From NCBI GenBank assembly GCA_036275915.1, contig DASUCV010000022.1, forward strand, positions 434,001-498,000: 64,000 nucleotides of DNA, given 5' to 3'. Origin of the DNA: Candidatus Polarisedimenticolaceae bacterium (GTDB lineage Bacteria; Acidobacteriota; Polarisedimenticolia; Polarisedimenticolales; DASRJG01). Positions 9,092 to 20,112 of this stretch are shown piece by piece. Below the pieces are notes generated by a model that saw only the letters and a list, made by a program, of their open reading frames with translations, searched no databases and was not told the DNA's origin. The position numbers were made by a program, and so were the translations under genes. The first letter of the stretch is position 1. Every line of letters starts with the position of its first letter.

Positions 9092-10783
9092 TCAGCGGCC
9101 TGCGCGCGGGGCGATGAACGCGCCCCACCAGTTCGCGCCGACGGGATGGACGCGTCCGCGGTCACCGAGCCACGACGCGAGCGCCTCGCGCTGGGCCGCC
9201 GGCGCCAGGACCAGGACTTCGTTACCGCGCGAGGAGATCCACGCTTCGCGCCCCGCGGAGCTTACGATCGTCGCCGGGAGCGCGGCAGACCGCCTGAGCC
9301 AGTAGGGCACGAAGTTGCTCGGGAGAGCATGCGCATCGTCGCCGATCAGGGTGATCGTCCGGTCGAGGTAGAACGAGAGGCCGGCTGGGTAGCCTTCGTA
9401 CGCCGCGATCTCGACCTGTTGCGGGACGCGGGCGAGGCTCTCCGCCAGGGGCTCGACCGAGCGAGCGCGCGCATAGGCAGCAGCACCCGGAAGCGCTACC
9501 GTGAACAGCGCGATCTGTACGACACATCCGGCGGCGACGGCGAACCCGACGCGCCGCTCGCGCCACGCGAGGAGCCCGCAGAGCGCCATCAGGAGGAGGG
9601 CGCACACGAGCTGCGGCCACACGAGGCCGAGCCACGCGCTTGGGCCGTCTTGCGAGCCCCGCAGCGCGAGCCACCCGAGCGCGGCGGCCCCGGCGAGCGC
9701 CATCCCCGCGAGAACGATCGCGGTCCGCGCGACGAGGTGCGACGCGCGCCCATCACGGCGACGCCACGCGTAGCCGAGCCCGCGGCCGACGAGCGCTGCG
9801 GCCGCGACGACGCCGGAGAGGATGTACGCGGGTTGCTTCGTACGCGAGAGGGAGAAGAACACGAGGACGACGAGCGCCCAAGCGACGAGCAGTCGATCGG
9901 CAGAGGTCAGCCGGGCGCGCTCGCGCCACGCGGCGACTGCCATGGGAGCGAGCAGGACCGTCCACGGCATGAGCGTCGCGAGGAAGACCGGCAAGAAGAA
10001 CCAGAGCGGCTTGCCCCGATGGAACGCCGGGGTCAAGAACCGGTTGAGCGACTCCTCCACGAGACCGTAGCGCGCGAATTCCGGGTGCGCCCGGACGAGC
10101 AGGAGAAACCACGGAAGTACGAGGCCGAGGACGATCGCGACGTTCACCGGTGCGAACACTCGCCGCAGCGCGCGGGGCCGTCCGTCGGCGACGAAGAACG
10201 CGACGAGCACAAGCGCTGGGACGATCGTACCGACGGGGCCCTTGACCAGCGTACCGAGCCCCGCGGCGGCGGCACCGGCGGCGTGCCAGCGCCGGTCGGG
10301 CATGGCCCCGGCTTCCGCGATGAACCCGGCCAGAATCGCCGCGGTCGTGCACGCGCACAAGGCGCCGTCCATGATCACGATGCGTGAGAATGCGATAAAC
10401 AGAGGCGCCGTGCCCGCGACGATCACCACGAGCGCGGCGGTGACCGGCTCGTAGACGCGCAGCGAGAACGCGTAGAGCAGCGCCAGCGTCGCGAAGCCGC
10501 AGACGACGGAGGGGAGGCGCGCGGCCCAGGCATCGTTGCCGAACGCCCGCAGGGAGAGGGCAACGGCGTCGAAGTACGCCGCCGGCTTGTCCAGGTACGG
10601 TAGCCCTTCGAGGGTCGGCACGAGCCACGAGCCGCGCTCCGCCATCTCGCGCGCCACCTCGGCGTTCCGGCCCTCGTCCGGCTCCATGAGCGGAAGCGAG
10701 CCGAGGCCCGAGATAAACACCGTCCCTGCGACGAGAAACGCCGCGACGCCGCCCGCCGTGACGAGATGTCCTCTCCGAGTCAT
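9092..10783 (-). CDS. Polyprenyl-phosphate sugar glycosyltransferase, ArnT/PMT-like (GT83 type)
   Basis: About 563 residues, starting at the ATG at 10783. Multiple membrane segments (about 12) lie in the N-terminal 420 residues. The first periplasmic loop holds EPDEGRNAEVAREM, the acidic catalytic motif of ArnT-type lipid-linked sugar transferases. It would act at the outer face of the inner membrane, moving a sugar from a polyprenyl-phosphate carrier to a lipid or glycan. It is transcribed away from the GT4 gene, with about 100 bp between them, and belongs to an envelope-polysaccharide neighbourhood. Confidence 0.88.
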   Translation of the reverse strand: MTRRGHLVTAGGVAAFLVAGTVFISGLGSLPLMEPDEGRNAEVAREMAERGSWLVPTLEGLPYLDKPAAYFDAVALSLRAFGNDAWAARLPSVVCGFATLALLYAFSLRVYEPVTAALVVIVAGTAPLFIAFSRIVIMDGALCACTTAAILAGFIAEAGAMPDRRWHAAGAAAAGLGTLVKGPVGTIVPALVLVAFFVADGRPRALRRVFAPVNVAIVLGLVLPWFLLLVRAHPEFARYGLVEESLNRFLTPAFHRGKPLWFFLPVFLATLMPWTVLLAPMAVAAWRERARLTSADRLLVAWALVVLVFFSLSRTKQPAYILSGVVAAAALVGRGLGYAWRRRDGRASHLVARTAIVLAGMALAGAAALGWLALRGSQDGPSAWLGLVWPQLVCALLLMALCGLLAWRERRVGFAVAAGCVVQIALFTVALPGAAAYARARSVEPLAESLARVPQQVEIAAYEGYPAGLSFYLDRTITLIGDDAHALPSNFVPYWLRRSAALPATIVSSAGREAWISSRGNEVLVLAPAAQREALASWLGDRGRVHPVGANWWGAFIAPRAGR

Positions 10784-10900
10784 GAGCGCAGCGTATCCGC
10801 TTCGGGGGACGTGGTGGCGGCGGCAGGGATTTGTTGGGTCACCGTTAAGCGACAGTAGCGCCCGCGGGGTGTAGTGTCCTGTCCTTCCATGGGACGACAC

Positions 10901-12085
10901 ATGGTCGTCGAGCGAACGTCGGGTGCGGCGCAGGACGATGCGAGCATGCCCGATGCCCAGAGCGTGCGTCCCTTGCGCATCGTCCAGGTCAATTCGCTCC
11001 TCAGCGGCGGCGGCGTGGACAACCAGACGCTCCAGCTGTCCGCCGGGCTCGCCGCGCTCGGCCAAGAGGTCACTCTCGTCATCCCCGAGGAGAGCCGTTG
11101 GGCACCGCTCGCGCGAGGGCTCGGAGGAGTGCGCGTGGTGTGGCTTCCCGGTCGGACGAACCGGCCCGTGGGCGTGGGGCGCGCGCTCGCCTCGCTCGTC
11201 CGCTCTTTCGACGCGGACGTCGTGCACGCACATCAAGGGCGCGACTACTGGCCTGCGGTTCTCGCCGCGCGAACCTCCGGACGGAACACGCGCGCGGTTG
11301 TCACCCGCCACCTCATGAAGCGGCCTCGGGCCTTGAGCCGGTGGCTGCTGCTGCGGACGGCGGACGTCATCGCGGTCTCACGGGCGGTCGAGGAGGTCCT
11401 CAGGCGCGATCTCATCGGACCCTCCGATCGGCTGCACGTCGTGCACGGCGGCATCGAGACCGACCGATTCGCGCCGTCACCGGCCGGGCTTCGCCGCGAG
11501 CTGCGTTCCCGCTTCGGGTGGGGCGAGCGGGACGTCGTCTTCGGAGTGATTGGAGTCTTCAACCATCCGCGCGGGAAGGGCCAGATGGAATTCCTCGCCG
11601 CAGCGCGGGAGGTTCACGCCGCCTTCCCGGAGGCGCGCTTCGCGATCGTCGGGCGGGGCTCGATGGAGGCCGATCTTCGGGAGCGGATCCGCACGTCCTC
11701 GCTCGACGGCATCGCGACGATGGTCCCGTTCATGGACGATGTCGCCGGTGTCATGAACGCACTTGACGTCGTGGTTCACCCCGCGGTCGGCACCGAGGCG
11801 CTCGGGATCGTGCTCTGGGAAGCGCTCGCGAACGGGAAGCCGGTCATCGCCTCGCGGCTCGACGGCATTCCCGAGGCGTTCGAGGACGGACGGCACGGCC
11901 TTCTGGTGCCGCCCGGAGACGTCGCGGCCCTCGCCCGCGCCATGGAGGACTTGGCGCGTGATCCGCAGGCGCGGCGCACGCTCGGGGAGGCCGGGCGGGC
12001 GCACGTGCTCGCCCGATTCACGCGCTCGGAGTCGGCCCGGCGAGTCCTCGGCATCTACCGCCGAATCTGCGCGGGGCGGCTCTAG
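10901..12085 (+). CDS. Glycosyltransferase family 4 (GT-B fold)
   Basis: About 394 residues. Starts at 10874 (GTG), 10889, 10901 and 10946 are all in frame; the conserved fold begins at RPLRIVQVNS, so the first 15-25 residues are uncertain. N-terminal acceptor half: LSGGGVDNQTLQLSAGL and VHAHQGRDYWPA. C-terminal nucleotide-sugar half: EALGIVLWEALANGKPVI and GIPEAFEDGRHGLLVPPGD, with the EX7E pattern of retaining GT4 enzymes. It is soluble or peripheral at the membrane. The next gene, a polysaccharide deacetylase, follows after one base, so they form an operon for cell-surface glycan assembly. Confidence 0.9.
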   Translation: MVVERTSGAAQDDASMPDAQSVRPLRIVQVNSLLSGGGVDNQTLQLSAGLAALGQEVTLVIPEESRWAPLARGLGGVRVVWLPGRTNRPVGVGRALASLVRSFDADVVHAHQGRDYWPAVLAARTSGRNTRAVVTRHLMKRPRALSRWLLLRTADVIAVSRAVEEVLRRDLIGPSDRLHVVHGGIETDRFAPSPAGLRRELRSRFGWGERDVVFGVIGVFNHPRGKGQMEFLAAAREVHAAFPEARFAIVGRGSMEADLRERIRTSSLDGIATMVPFMDDVAGVMNALDVVVHPAVGTEALGIVLWEALANGKPVIASRLDGIPEAFEDGRHGLLVPPGDVAALARAMEDLARDPQARRTLGEAGRAHVLARFTRSESARRVLGIYRRICAGRL

Positions 12086-12086
12086 C

Positions 12087-12851
12087 GTGAGCCGAGCCGA
12101 GCTGCCGGCCTACTACACACGCCTCGCGGAGTTCCGGTCCCTGTTTTCGACTGGCACGCCGATCCTCACGTACCACAAGCTCGGACCGCGGCCGCCCCGC
12201 GTTCGACGCAAGGGACTCTACCTGTCGACCTTCCTCTTCGACCGCCAGCTCGGCGAATTGCGCCGCGCCGGGTTCGCCTCGGGGAGCCTCGATGCGCTGC
12301 CCGGCGCCGTGGTGAGTGCGAGGCCGAGCGTGGTCGTGACGTTCGACGACGGGTGCGCGAGCGTGCTCGACCACGGACTCGAGCCTCTCGAGAGGTTCGG
12401 ATTCCGTGCGATCCAGTTCCTCGTCGCCGGCCTGCTGGGGGGGACTAACGCGTGGGACGCGGAGCGCGGAGAGGTGGAGGAGCGGCTCATGGACCAAGCG
12501 CAGGTCCGCACGTGGGTTGCCGCGGGACATTCCATCGGCGCGCACTCGATGACGCACCCGGATCTCACTCGCATCTCTCCCGTCCGCGCCCGCGAGGAGA
12601 TCGTCGCGAGCAAGAAGCGTCTCGAAGATCTGTTCGCGGTCTCGATCGATCACTTCTGTTACCCCTTCGGCTCCTGGAACAGCCAAGTGGCGGAAATGGT
12701 CCTGGAGGCGGGCTATCGAACCGCCTGCACAACGGAATTCGGCGTCAACACCGCCGATACCCCTTCGCTGGCTCTCCGTCGCATCACCGCCCGCTACCGC
12801 TCTCGGTCGCTGCGGTCGTTCCTTCGCACCGTTCTTGGGGCGCGAGCGTAA
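12087..12851 (+). CDS. Polysaccharide deacetylase (NodB homology, CE4)
   Basis: About 254 residues from a GTG start at 12087, one base after the GT4 stop. CE4 motifs are present: TFDDG (catalytic base and metal Asp), HSMTHPDL (HxxxH metal ligands) and CYPFGSWN. These enzymes remove N- or O-acetyl groups from glycans using a divalent metal. No signal peptide is seen, as in several capsule and exopolysaccharide deacetylases that act before export. Translational coupling with the glycosyltransferase points to one glycan pathway. Confidence 0.88.
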   Translation: MSRAELPAYYTRLAEFRSLFSTGTPILTYHKLGPRPPRVRRKGLYLSTFLFDRQLGELRRAGFASGSLDALPGAVVSARPSVVVTFDDGCASVLDHGLEPLERFGFRAIQFLVAGLLGGTNAWDAERGEVEERLMDQAQVRTWVAAGHSIGAHSMTHPDLTRISPVRAREEIVASKKRLEDLFAVSIDHFCYPFGSWNSQVAEMVLEAGYRTACTTEFGVNTADTPSLALRRITARYRSRSLRSFLRTVLGARA

Positions 12852-12926
12852 GCGGCGGCGTCCAAGACGTTTGGCTGCATGCTGTTCTCGCGGTACATTC
12901 GCGCCGAGGCGTTGGGGGGGGGCGGC

Positions 12927-15713
12927 ATGCGGGTTCTCACCTTCATTTTGACGGTGGTTTGTCTTCTCTGGACGCCAGCTTCGGCCGGGTGCCCACCCAT
13001 CACCCTTTCACCCCCGAGTCTCCCCGGGGGAACGCTCGCGACGGCGTACAGTCAGACGATCTCGGCCACGGGCGGATTGGCGCCGTACACCTACGCCGTC
13101 TCGGCCGGCGCACTCCCTCCGGGGCTCTCGTTGGCTTCGAACGGCGTCCTCTCCGGCACGCCGACCGCGCTCGGTAATTACGCGTTCACGGTGACCGCTC
13201 TGGATTCCAGCGGCGCGGACGGCACTCTCGGCTGTACCGGGAGCCAGCCCTACTCGATCGTGATCGGTTGCTCCACTCTCGCGATCTCTCCGTCCTCCTT
13301 GCCCGGAGCGACCCTCGGAGTGGCCTACAACCAGACCCTCGTCGCGAGCGGTGGGAACCCCCCCTACACGTTCGCCGTCACGGCAGGCGCGCTCCCACCC
13401 GGGCTCAGCCTGAACGCCGGGAGCGGCGCGCTCACCGGCACGCCCACGGCAACCGGAAGCTTCTCCTTCACCGTCACGACGACCGACGCCCGGGGATGCA
13501 CGGGAAGCCAGGCCTACACGGTGGCCGTCACTTGCCCGACGATCTCACTCTCGCCGTCGTCCTTGCCGAACCCCACGGTGAATGTTCCCTACAACCAGAC
13601 GATCACAGCGAGCGGAGGCGCGGCTCCCTACACCTTCGCGGTCGCCGCGGGCTCTCTGCCGTCGGGGCTCAGTTTGAACGGAGCGACCGGCGCGATCTCG
13701 GGCCTCCCCACGACGTCGGGCCCTTCGTCTTTCACGATCTCGGCCACTGACGCCAACGGCTGCGTCGGGACGAAGAACTACTCCGTCACGGTCTCGACGT
13801 GCACGCTGCCCCCCGCATGGACGCAGGCGGCATCGCTGGCCGCGGCTCGCCAAGGCCACACCGCCACGCTTCTCCCGGCGGGGAAGGTCCTGGTGGCGGG
13901 TGGCAATGGGTCGAGCAACCCGGCCAGCGCTCTTTCGAGCTGCGTTCTCTACGACCCCGCGGCCGGAACGTGGAGCCCCACGGGCCCGCTGACCACGGCT
14001 CGAGGCGGGCAGAAGGCCGTCCTCTTGATCGGCGGGAAGGTCCTCGTCGCCGGTGGAACGGATGTCTCCGGCTTCGCCGTCGCCGGCGCCGAGATCTACA
14101 ACCCGGCGTCGGGAACGTGGAGCGCGACCGGAGCGATGGCGACGCCGCGCTACAACCACACGCTGACGCTCCTCCCCGGCGGGAAGGCGCTCGTGGCCGG
14201 AGGCACCGCAGGCAGCGCTGCTCTCGCCAGCGCGGAGGTGTTCAACCCGTCGTCCGGAACCTGGAGCGCCGCGCCCCCCATGGTCGGCGCCAGGCTCAAC
14301 CACACCGCGACCCTTCTCCCCAACGGGAAGGTCCTCGTGGCCGGGGGCTCGGGGAGCAGCGGGGCCGTCCCGACCGCGCAGCTCTACGACCCGTCGTCCG
14401 GAACCTGGAGCCCCACCGGCTCGATGGTCTCGGCGCGCTCGGGCCACACGGCAACTCTCCTGTCCAATGGCAAGGTGCTCGTGGCCGGAGGTCTCGGTAC
14501 GAGCGGGCTCGTGGCGAGCGCCGAGATCTACGATCCATCGCTTGGCACCTGGTCCTCGACCGGCGCCATGATCGCGCCGCGATTCTTCCACTCGGAAACG
14601 CTTCTGTTCAGCGGGAAGGTCCTCGTGGCGGGAGGTTCCGGAGGGAGCGGTTTCCTCTCCAGCGCTGAGCTCTACGATCCTTCGGCGGGAACCTGGGGTC
14701 CGGCCGGCTCGATGGCGACGACGAGGGAATTCCACACCGCCACGCGCCTGCCGAACGGCAAGGTCCTCGTGGCGGGAGGATGGAAGGGCTCCCTCGGATT
14801 GACGGGAGCGGAGCTCTTCGATCCTGCTCCCTGCTACCCCAACCCGATCATCGTGTTTCCCGTCTCTCTCCCGATCAGCATTTTCGCGACGTCGTACAGT
14901 CAGACCATCCGAGCGTTCAGCGGCGGCGGAGCCGGCGGTCCGTTCTCCTTCGAGATCTGGGACGGCGCGCTTCCTCCGGGCCTCGCGCTCGATGCCGATA
15001 CCGGCACCCTCGAAGGAGTCCCCACGCTCGAGGGGACCTTCGACTTCACCGTCGTCGCGAGAGCGCTCGACGGCACCGAGTCCGCCGGGAGCCAGGCCTA
15101 TTCGCTCTCGGTGGTCAGCCCCATCCCCATCACCGCCTTCTCTTCGGCCACCGACACATCGGTCTCGATGTCGTGGACCGGCGTCGACGGGGCGACCGGC
15201 TACTCCGTCTGGCGCGCGCAGGGACCTTCGTGCTCGGACGCGGTGAAGATCACCGACATCCCGCTCGAGGGCACCGCATACGAAGATCAGGGCCTCCAAT
15301 GCGGCGGGACGTATACCTACTTCGCCACTGCCGAAGGGGTCTGCTGCCTCCCGCCCGGCGGGGAATGTGGGACGGTGACGCTTCAGACCTGCTCGATCCC
15401 CGTCGAGGCTGCTCCGTTGAACTGGATCGACAAGGACACGCTCGCATGGCCGTCCGTCGCGGGAGCTTGGAGCTACAACCTGTACCGAGGAACGCGCTCG
15501 AGCCTACCCGCCCTGCTGGACGGAACTGCCAACTCCTGCACCGTCTACGAGGGCGCTGCCGCGCTGTCCTGGGGAGCGGGCGATCCATCGCTCCTGCAAG
15601 AGGGAGACTTCTACTGGTACCTCGTGACCGCTGTGAACACCGCGGGCGAGGGATCTGCCGGCGACGCGAGCGCGGGGTTCCGCACCGTCAACTCCTCGGG
15701 CGCGTGCCCGTGA
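12927..15713 (+). CDS. Secreted He_PIG / Kelch-like propeller / FN3 surface protein
   Basis: About 928 residues. ATG 12927 is chosen because a G-rich ribosome site precedes it and it begins a clear signal peptide ending near TPASAG; an upstream ATG at 12879 would add 16 residues that spoil the signal. Three putative Ig (He_PIG) repeats, each with ALPPGLSL or close to it, fill about 20-310. Seven Kelch-like units with the core GKVLVAGG follow (about 310-640), enough for one seven-bladed propeller. A fourth He_PIG and two fibronectin type III-like domains close the protein. It is an extracellular adhesion or carbohydrate-binding scaffold with no enzymatic motif. The repeats make it a poor assembly region. 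Confidence 0.85.
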   Translation: MRVLTFILTVVCLLWTPASAGCPPITLSPPSLPGGTLATAYSQTISATGGLAPYTYAVSAGALPPGLSLASNGVLSGTPTALGNYAFTVTALDSSGADGTLGCTGSQPYSIVIGCSTLAISPSSLPGATLGVAYNQTLVASGGNPPYTFAVTAGALPPGLSLNAGSGALTGTPTATGSFSFTVTTTDARGCTGSQAYTVAVTCPTISLSPSSLPNPTVNVPYNQTITASGGAAPYTFAVAAGSLPSGLSLNGATGAISGLPTTSGPSSFTISATDANGCVGTKNYSVTVSTCTLPPAWTQAASLAAARQGHTATLLPAGKVLVAGGNGSSNPASALSSCVLYDPAAGTWSPTGPLTTARGGQKAVLLIGGKVLVAGGTDVSGFAVAGAEIYNPASGTWSATGAMATPRYNHTLTLLPGGKALVAGGTAGSAALASAEVFNPSSGTWSAAPPMVGARLNHTATLLPNGKVLVAGGSGSSGAVPTAQLYDPSSGTWSPTGSMVSARSGHTATLLSNGKVLVAGGLGTSGLVASAEIYDPSLGTWSSTGAMIAPRFFHSETLLFSGKVLVAGGSGGSGFLSSAELYDPSAGTWGPAGSMATTREFHTATRLPNGKVLVAGGWKGSLGLTGAELFDPAPCYPNPIIVFPVSLPISIFATSYSQTIRAFSGGGAGGPFSFEIWDGALPPGLALDADTGTLEGVPTLEGTFDFTVVARALDGTESAGSQAYSLSVVSPIPITAFSSATDTSVSMSWTGVDGATGYSVWRAQGPSCSDAVKITDIPLEGTAYEDQGLQCGGTYTYFATAEGVCCLPPGGECGTVTLQTCSIPVEAAPLNWIDKDTLAWPSVAGAWSYNLYRGTRSSLPALLDGTANSCTVYEGAAALSWGAGDPSLLQEGDFYWYLVTAVNTAGEGSAGDASAGFRTVNSSGACP

Positions 15714-15802
15714 CCTGAGTTCAGCATCGGGGGGAAAGATGTTGTCCTCCGGACGGATCTTCGACGTACATTCCGCCGGACACCGACGCGGGGACCCACG
15801 CC

Positions 15803-16753
15803 ATGTCATTGATGCGCAGCTCGCTGATCCTCGGGATCTTCCTGACCGCCGCCTCCACGGCGAGCGCGCAAGTCTGCTCGACTCCACCCTCGGAGGCCCG
15901 GAACCTGACCGTCTCCGGCAGCAACCCGACGCACCTGAGTTGGCAGCCACCCGCCGATGCCGGCGGCTCGACCACCATCCTCTACGACGTCCTGGGCAGC
16001 TCGACCCCCGGAGATTTCTCGGCCGCGCAATGCCTCGCCAGCGGGACGTCGGCGACCACGTACGACGAGAGCGGCTTCACGGGCATTCGCTACTACCTGG
16101 TCCGGAGCCGCAATGCCTGCGGTAGCAGTCTGGGATCCGGATCCAACGGCAATCCGCGCACCGGCGCCGCATGCCCGCAGAGCGACGGCGGGCAGTGCTT
16201 CAACAACTTCGACTGCGTCACCACGTCCTGCTGCAGCGGCTTTTGCCGCAATCTCGCCACCAACACGGACAACTGCGGCAACTGCGGCAACGTGTGCTCC
16301 ACGGTGAACGGCACCCCGAGCTGCGGCGGCGGAACGTGCACCATCGCCTGCAACACGGGGTTCATGAACTGCGACGGCTCCGCGACGAACGGTTGCGAGT
16401 GCGGAGGGAACCTCTGCTGCAGCGGCGCGTGCGAGCCCGCGCACTTCAACGGCCTCGGGCAGAGCTTCGACGACTGCGCGCCGCTCGGTACACCCGGAAC
16501 CGGCTCCACCTACACCCACACCCTGGCCGTCGAGGCGCGGGCGGCGTGGCCGTTCCCCGCCGTCATCGATGACGACTGCATTTGCGGCACCGGGACCACG
16601 ACGACGTGCGTGTATCGCCAGACGGCGACGAGCTGCGCGGTGTGGGAATTCAAGAACGCGACGGGGCTGAGCTCACCAGCCGGACACGTGAACCTGAATA
16701 CCGCGAACAACGGCTGCGTCTGTCCCTCGGGCACCGACGCGACCTGGAGATAA
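15803..16753 (+). CDS. Secreted cysteine-rich protein with N-terminal FN3-like domain
   Basis: About 316 residues; the signal peptide MRSSLILGIFLTAASTASA begins at the in-frame ATG 15812, or three residues earlier. Residues about 25-115 look like a fibronectin type III domain (EARNLTVSG, LSWQPPADAGG). Residues about 118-220 hold some 26 cysteines in CC, CGNCGN and CNTGF-like clusters, resembling disulfide-rich repeats of myxobacterial and acidobacterial outer-surface proteins. The last 90 residues are unassigned. It follows the Kelch protein by 90 bp on the same strand and probably shares its location. Function unknown. Confidence 0.72.
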   Translation: MSLMRSSLILGIFLTAASTASAQVCSTPPSEARNLTVSGSNPTHLSWQPPADAGGSTTILYDVLGSSTPGDFSAAQCLASGTSATTYDESGFTGIRYYLVRSRNACGSSLGSGSNGNPRTGAACPQSDGGQCFNNFDCVTTSCCSGFCRNLATNTDNCGNCGNVCSTVNGTPSCGGGTCTIACNTGFMNCDGSATNGCECGGNLCCSGACEPAHFNGLGQSFDDCAPLGTPGTGSTYTHTLAVEARAAWPFPAVIDDDCICGTGTTTTCVYRQTATSCAVWEFKNATGLSSPAGHVNLNTANNGCVCPSGTDATWR

Positions 16754-16933
16754 CTCGTTCGGCTTCGAGGCCTCGCGTTGGTCCCAGTGTCGTCGCGCTG
16801 ATTCAGGAGAGCCGCATCGTCGTGGTCGAGAATTGCTTGGGGAGTTCAGGAAGCGCTGACCAAGCGGACAGCGCTCCTGCCGACCTACGCACCCCCCGTT
16901 CCAACTGGTGCTTCCCTCTCTGATCCAATCCCA

Positions 16934-18095
<1,162 letters not shown>

Positions 18096-18100
18096 CCCGT

Positions 18101-18146
18101 TGAGTCCCCTGGAGTCCCCTCCAGTCCCCTGGAGTCCACCGCAGTC
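18101..18146. repeat. Short repeats of AGTCCCCTG type
   Basis: Three copies of AGTCCCC at about 10-base spacing (18102, 18112, 18122), then AGTCCAC and AGTCCTG, lie directly beside the tmRNA fragment. The spacing is one helical turn, so a protein could bind one face. GTCCCC/GGGGAC clusters recur near 31.5 kb. Possible recombination or regulatory sites; nothing proves a function. Confidence 0.5.
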
Positions 18147-18169
18147 CTGGAGACATTTTGGAGACGGGT

Positions 18170-19609
18170 TCACGAAGTCGGGCGTCCCTCGTTAGTCCTT
18201 GGACCGTGGCCTGTCGGAGCCTGGGAGTCGCGGTAGGTCAGACCCGCCAAGTCGTGGGCGCCGTAATTGCCGGACGTCACTCCGATCCCGCCGGCAGGAG
18301 CGACCAGTCCCATTTTGAAATCTGTGTACGCCGCCCCACCATGTAGCAGTCGGATCGATTCTGCGACGACAAGACTTGCAGCGGCTGCGCCAACAAAAGG
18401 CACCGCGATCGCCTTTTCAGCGAGTTGGACGCGTCCGCACTCATCACCGTGGAGGCGCGCGTAGGCGGCACTCTCACGAGCTACGCGCGCTCGATGCTCC
18501 TGTTCTAGTGCGACTTCTTCTGGGGAGACGTCCGGCCAAAGTTCCACTGCTCTTCGGGGATTGGGAAGTGAATGGAGACTGATCGTGTCGAAGTTGCTGG
18601 TCATCCCTCCGAGCCCGCTCTCGATCACCCGCGTGAACTCGGCCGTGGCTAAGTGTCTACGCGCCGAGTTTGAGTCAAAACCGCACAACGCCAGCTGCGG
18701 CTCATCGGTGTGACAACGAAAGTCAGAATGGAACCGCCGCTCGATAATTCTGGTCTTGAATCCGCGTTGCTCCAGCCACGCACTGCAAACCCGCGTCTTG
18801 TACGAACCAACATTGTTAGTTCTGAAGATGAGGCTGGTTTCGAGATTCTCCGATGCGACCTTATCGAAATCGTTCAGGAAGAGCTCCATCGATCGCGGAT
18901 TTGCGTACGGCAAGGTGGCGAGCGCCCACAGATAGGCGTTCCCCAAGTGCCCCAAGCCCAGTACCCAGAGGTCGCCAGGTAGGAACTCCGCGGGAACCCC
19001 GAGCGCTGATGGGTCGCGAACGTCAGCGTCAGGCTGCCAGAGAGATAGCGCGACCGTACGTCGGCCCGCCTCGATGCAGAAATCGGCGAACGACAGGAAT
19101 ATCTCCGACATTGCGAGAGCGGCGGCAAGGATGCCAGAGACGGAGCAGTACTCCCGCTCGGTCAGGCGTTCCATCTCGCAAGCGGGACCGACCTTCGCAA
19201 TCCAGCCGTCGAACGTGACGCGGAGGGCCTTGATCGGCGGAACGGCGTTTCCGAAAACCACGGCGTGGCAACCCGGCTGGTAGCTCCCCAAGCCCGTCAA
19301 AGCCTTTGGCCCCAAGATGTTCATGAGCGCCTGGCCGAAGGTGAGGTTGAGCACAGGCCATAGCAACAGCGGCGTTTCCGCCAGATGTGCGTGAAGGGAG
19401 ACGCGCACGGCGCCGGGAAAGCAGCGCGTCGCGATGTTGGCAGCCGTCAGGACGGCGAGTTGCAGCGTGTACGAGGACGCCACGTCAGAGCCACACACTA
19501 GCGTGACGCCATGCGACTGCCGACGGGCGAGTGCGTCCTCCACGTTCATTTCATCGCGGTCGACGAACAACTTGGAGATGCGCGAGAGCTGGATGTCGGG
19601 CGTGGTCAT
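18170..19609 (-). CDS. E1-like ThiF-family activating enzyme of a ubiquitin-like cassette
   Basis: About 479 residues from ATG 19609 (MTTPDIQLSRIS), preceded by GGTGAG and 5 bp after the JAMM gene. E1/ThiF proteins adenylate the C terminus of a ubiquitin-like protein. The Rossmann nucleotide site is VLGLGHLGNAYLWAL near 240; acidic residues follow in LFLNDFDKV. LCGFDSNSARRHLATAEFTRV is the usual segment after the adenylation site. A Cys in DECGRV just before AVPFVGAAAASLVVAE is the best candidate for a thioester residue. The N-terminal 230 residues are a family-specific domain. It is the last gene of the four-gene operon. Confidence 0.85.
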   Translation of the reverse strand: MTTPDIQLSRISKLFVDRDEMNVEDALARRQSHGVTLVCGSDVASSYTLQLAVLTAANIATRCFPGAVRVSLHAHLAETPLLLWPVLNLTFGQALMNILGPKALTGLGSYQPGCHAVVFGNAVPPIKALRVTFDGWIAKVGPACEMERLTEREYCSVSGILAAALAMSEIFLSFADFCIEAGRRTVALSLWQPDADVRDPSALGVPAEFLPGDLWVLGLGHLGNAYLWALATLPYANPRSMELFLNDFDKVASENLETSLIFRTNNVGSYKTRVCSAWLEQRGFKTRIIERRFHSDFRCHTDEPQLALCGFDSNSARRHLATAEFTRVIESGLGGMTSNFDTISLHSLPNPRRAVELWPDVSPEEVALEQEHRARVARESAAYARLHGDECGRVQLAEKAIAVPFVGAAAASLVVAESIRLLHGGAAYTDFKMGLVAPAGGIGVTSGNYGAHDLAGLTYRDSQAPTGHGPRTNEGRPTS

Positions 19610-19614
19610 GCGTC

Positions 19615-20112
19615 TCACCAAAGAGTCAAGACCACCCGCCGTGTCTTGTCGCCCGGCGCGTGGGTTCGCCATTTGAAATCGCCGAGGTACTCATAGATGC
19701 CGACGCCGCTTAACGACCACGAACTCGTGCGAGCAAACTTCGGCACGATGATCGCGGTGTGACCGACGATCGGCATCATGGGGTTTCGCTGGTCGATCGA
19801 ACTCTGTCCGACGCCATCGCCGGGATGCGTGTGCACATCCGCGAGCACAGCGAGACCTTTTTCCCGGCAGTATTTCCAGAACGCGGCATATCCGTCTGCG
19901 TGGAAGGCGATGGCGCCCGCTTGATAGGCAACCGAATCGAGATCGTCGTAGCAGACGAACGTCGTGACGCGCGTGATTCTCCCTTGTTGGCGACCCAGCA
20001 AGAAGGCGCCGCTTTCGCGCCTGCCGCCTCCGCGTCGCCGCAATTGGAGAATCACCCGCATCCACGTCAGCCTGGGAATCTGAATCGTCGTGTCGGGGAC
20101 GCTAGACGCCAA
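19615..20112 (-). CDS. JAB1/MPN (JAMM) metallopeptidase of the ubiquitin-like cassette
   Basis: 165 residues from a TTG start overlapping the E2-like stop by 11 bases. The JAMM zinc site is complete: Glu in ESGAFLLG, HTHP, then S-x-x-D in SSID (HTHPGDGVGQSSID). JAMM peptidases cut after the C terminus of ubiquitin-like proteins, either to mature the precursor or to remove it from targets. In a cassette with Ubl, E2 and E1 it would be the processing or deconjugating enzyme. No transmembrane or signal region is seen. Confidence 0.9.
   Translation of the reverse strand: MASSVPDTTIQIPRLTWMRVILQLRRRGGGRRESGAFLLGRQQGRITRVTTFVCYDDLDSVAYQAGAIAFHADGYAAFWKYCREKGLAVLADVHTHPGDGVGQSSIDQRNPMMPIVGHTAIIVPKFARTSSWSLSGVGIYEYLGDFKWRTHAPGDKTRRVVLTLW

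Noticed and set aside
9746-10387. Long plus-strand reading frame across the GT83 gene
   Set aside because: Very charged and Arg/Glu-rich, with no conserved motif. It is the antisense shadow of the polytopic transferase in high-G+C DNA.
13545-15299. Long minus-strand frame (584 codons) within the Kelch protein gene
   Set aside because: Arginine- and glycine-rich, with no motif. The plus-strand frame has signal peptide, He_PIG and Kelch repeats.
16754-16933. Short frames between the Cys-rich gene and aldo/keto reductase
   Set aside because: No ribosome site or protein-like composition; the space is simply intergenic.
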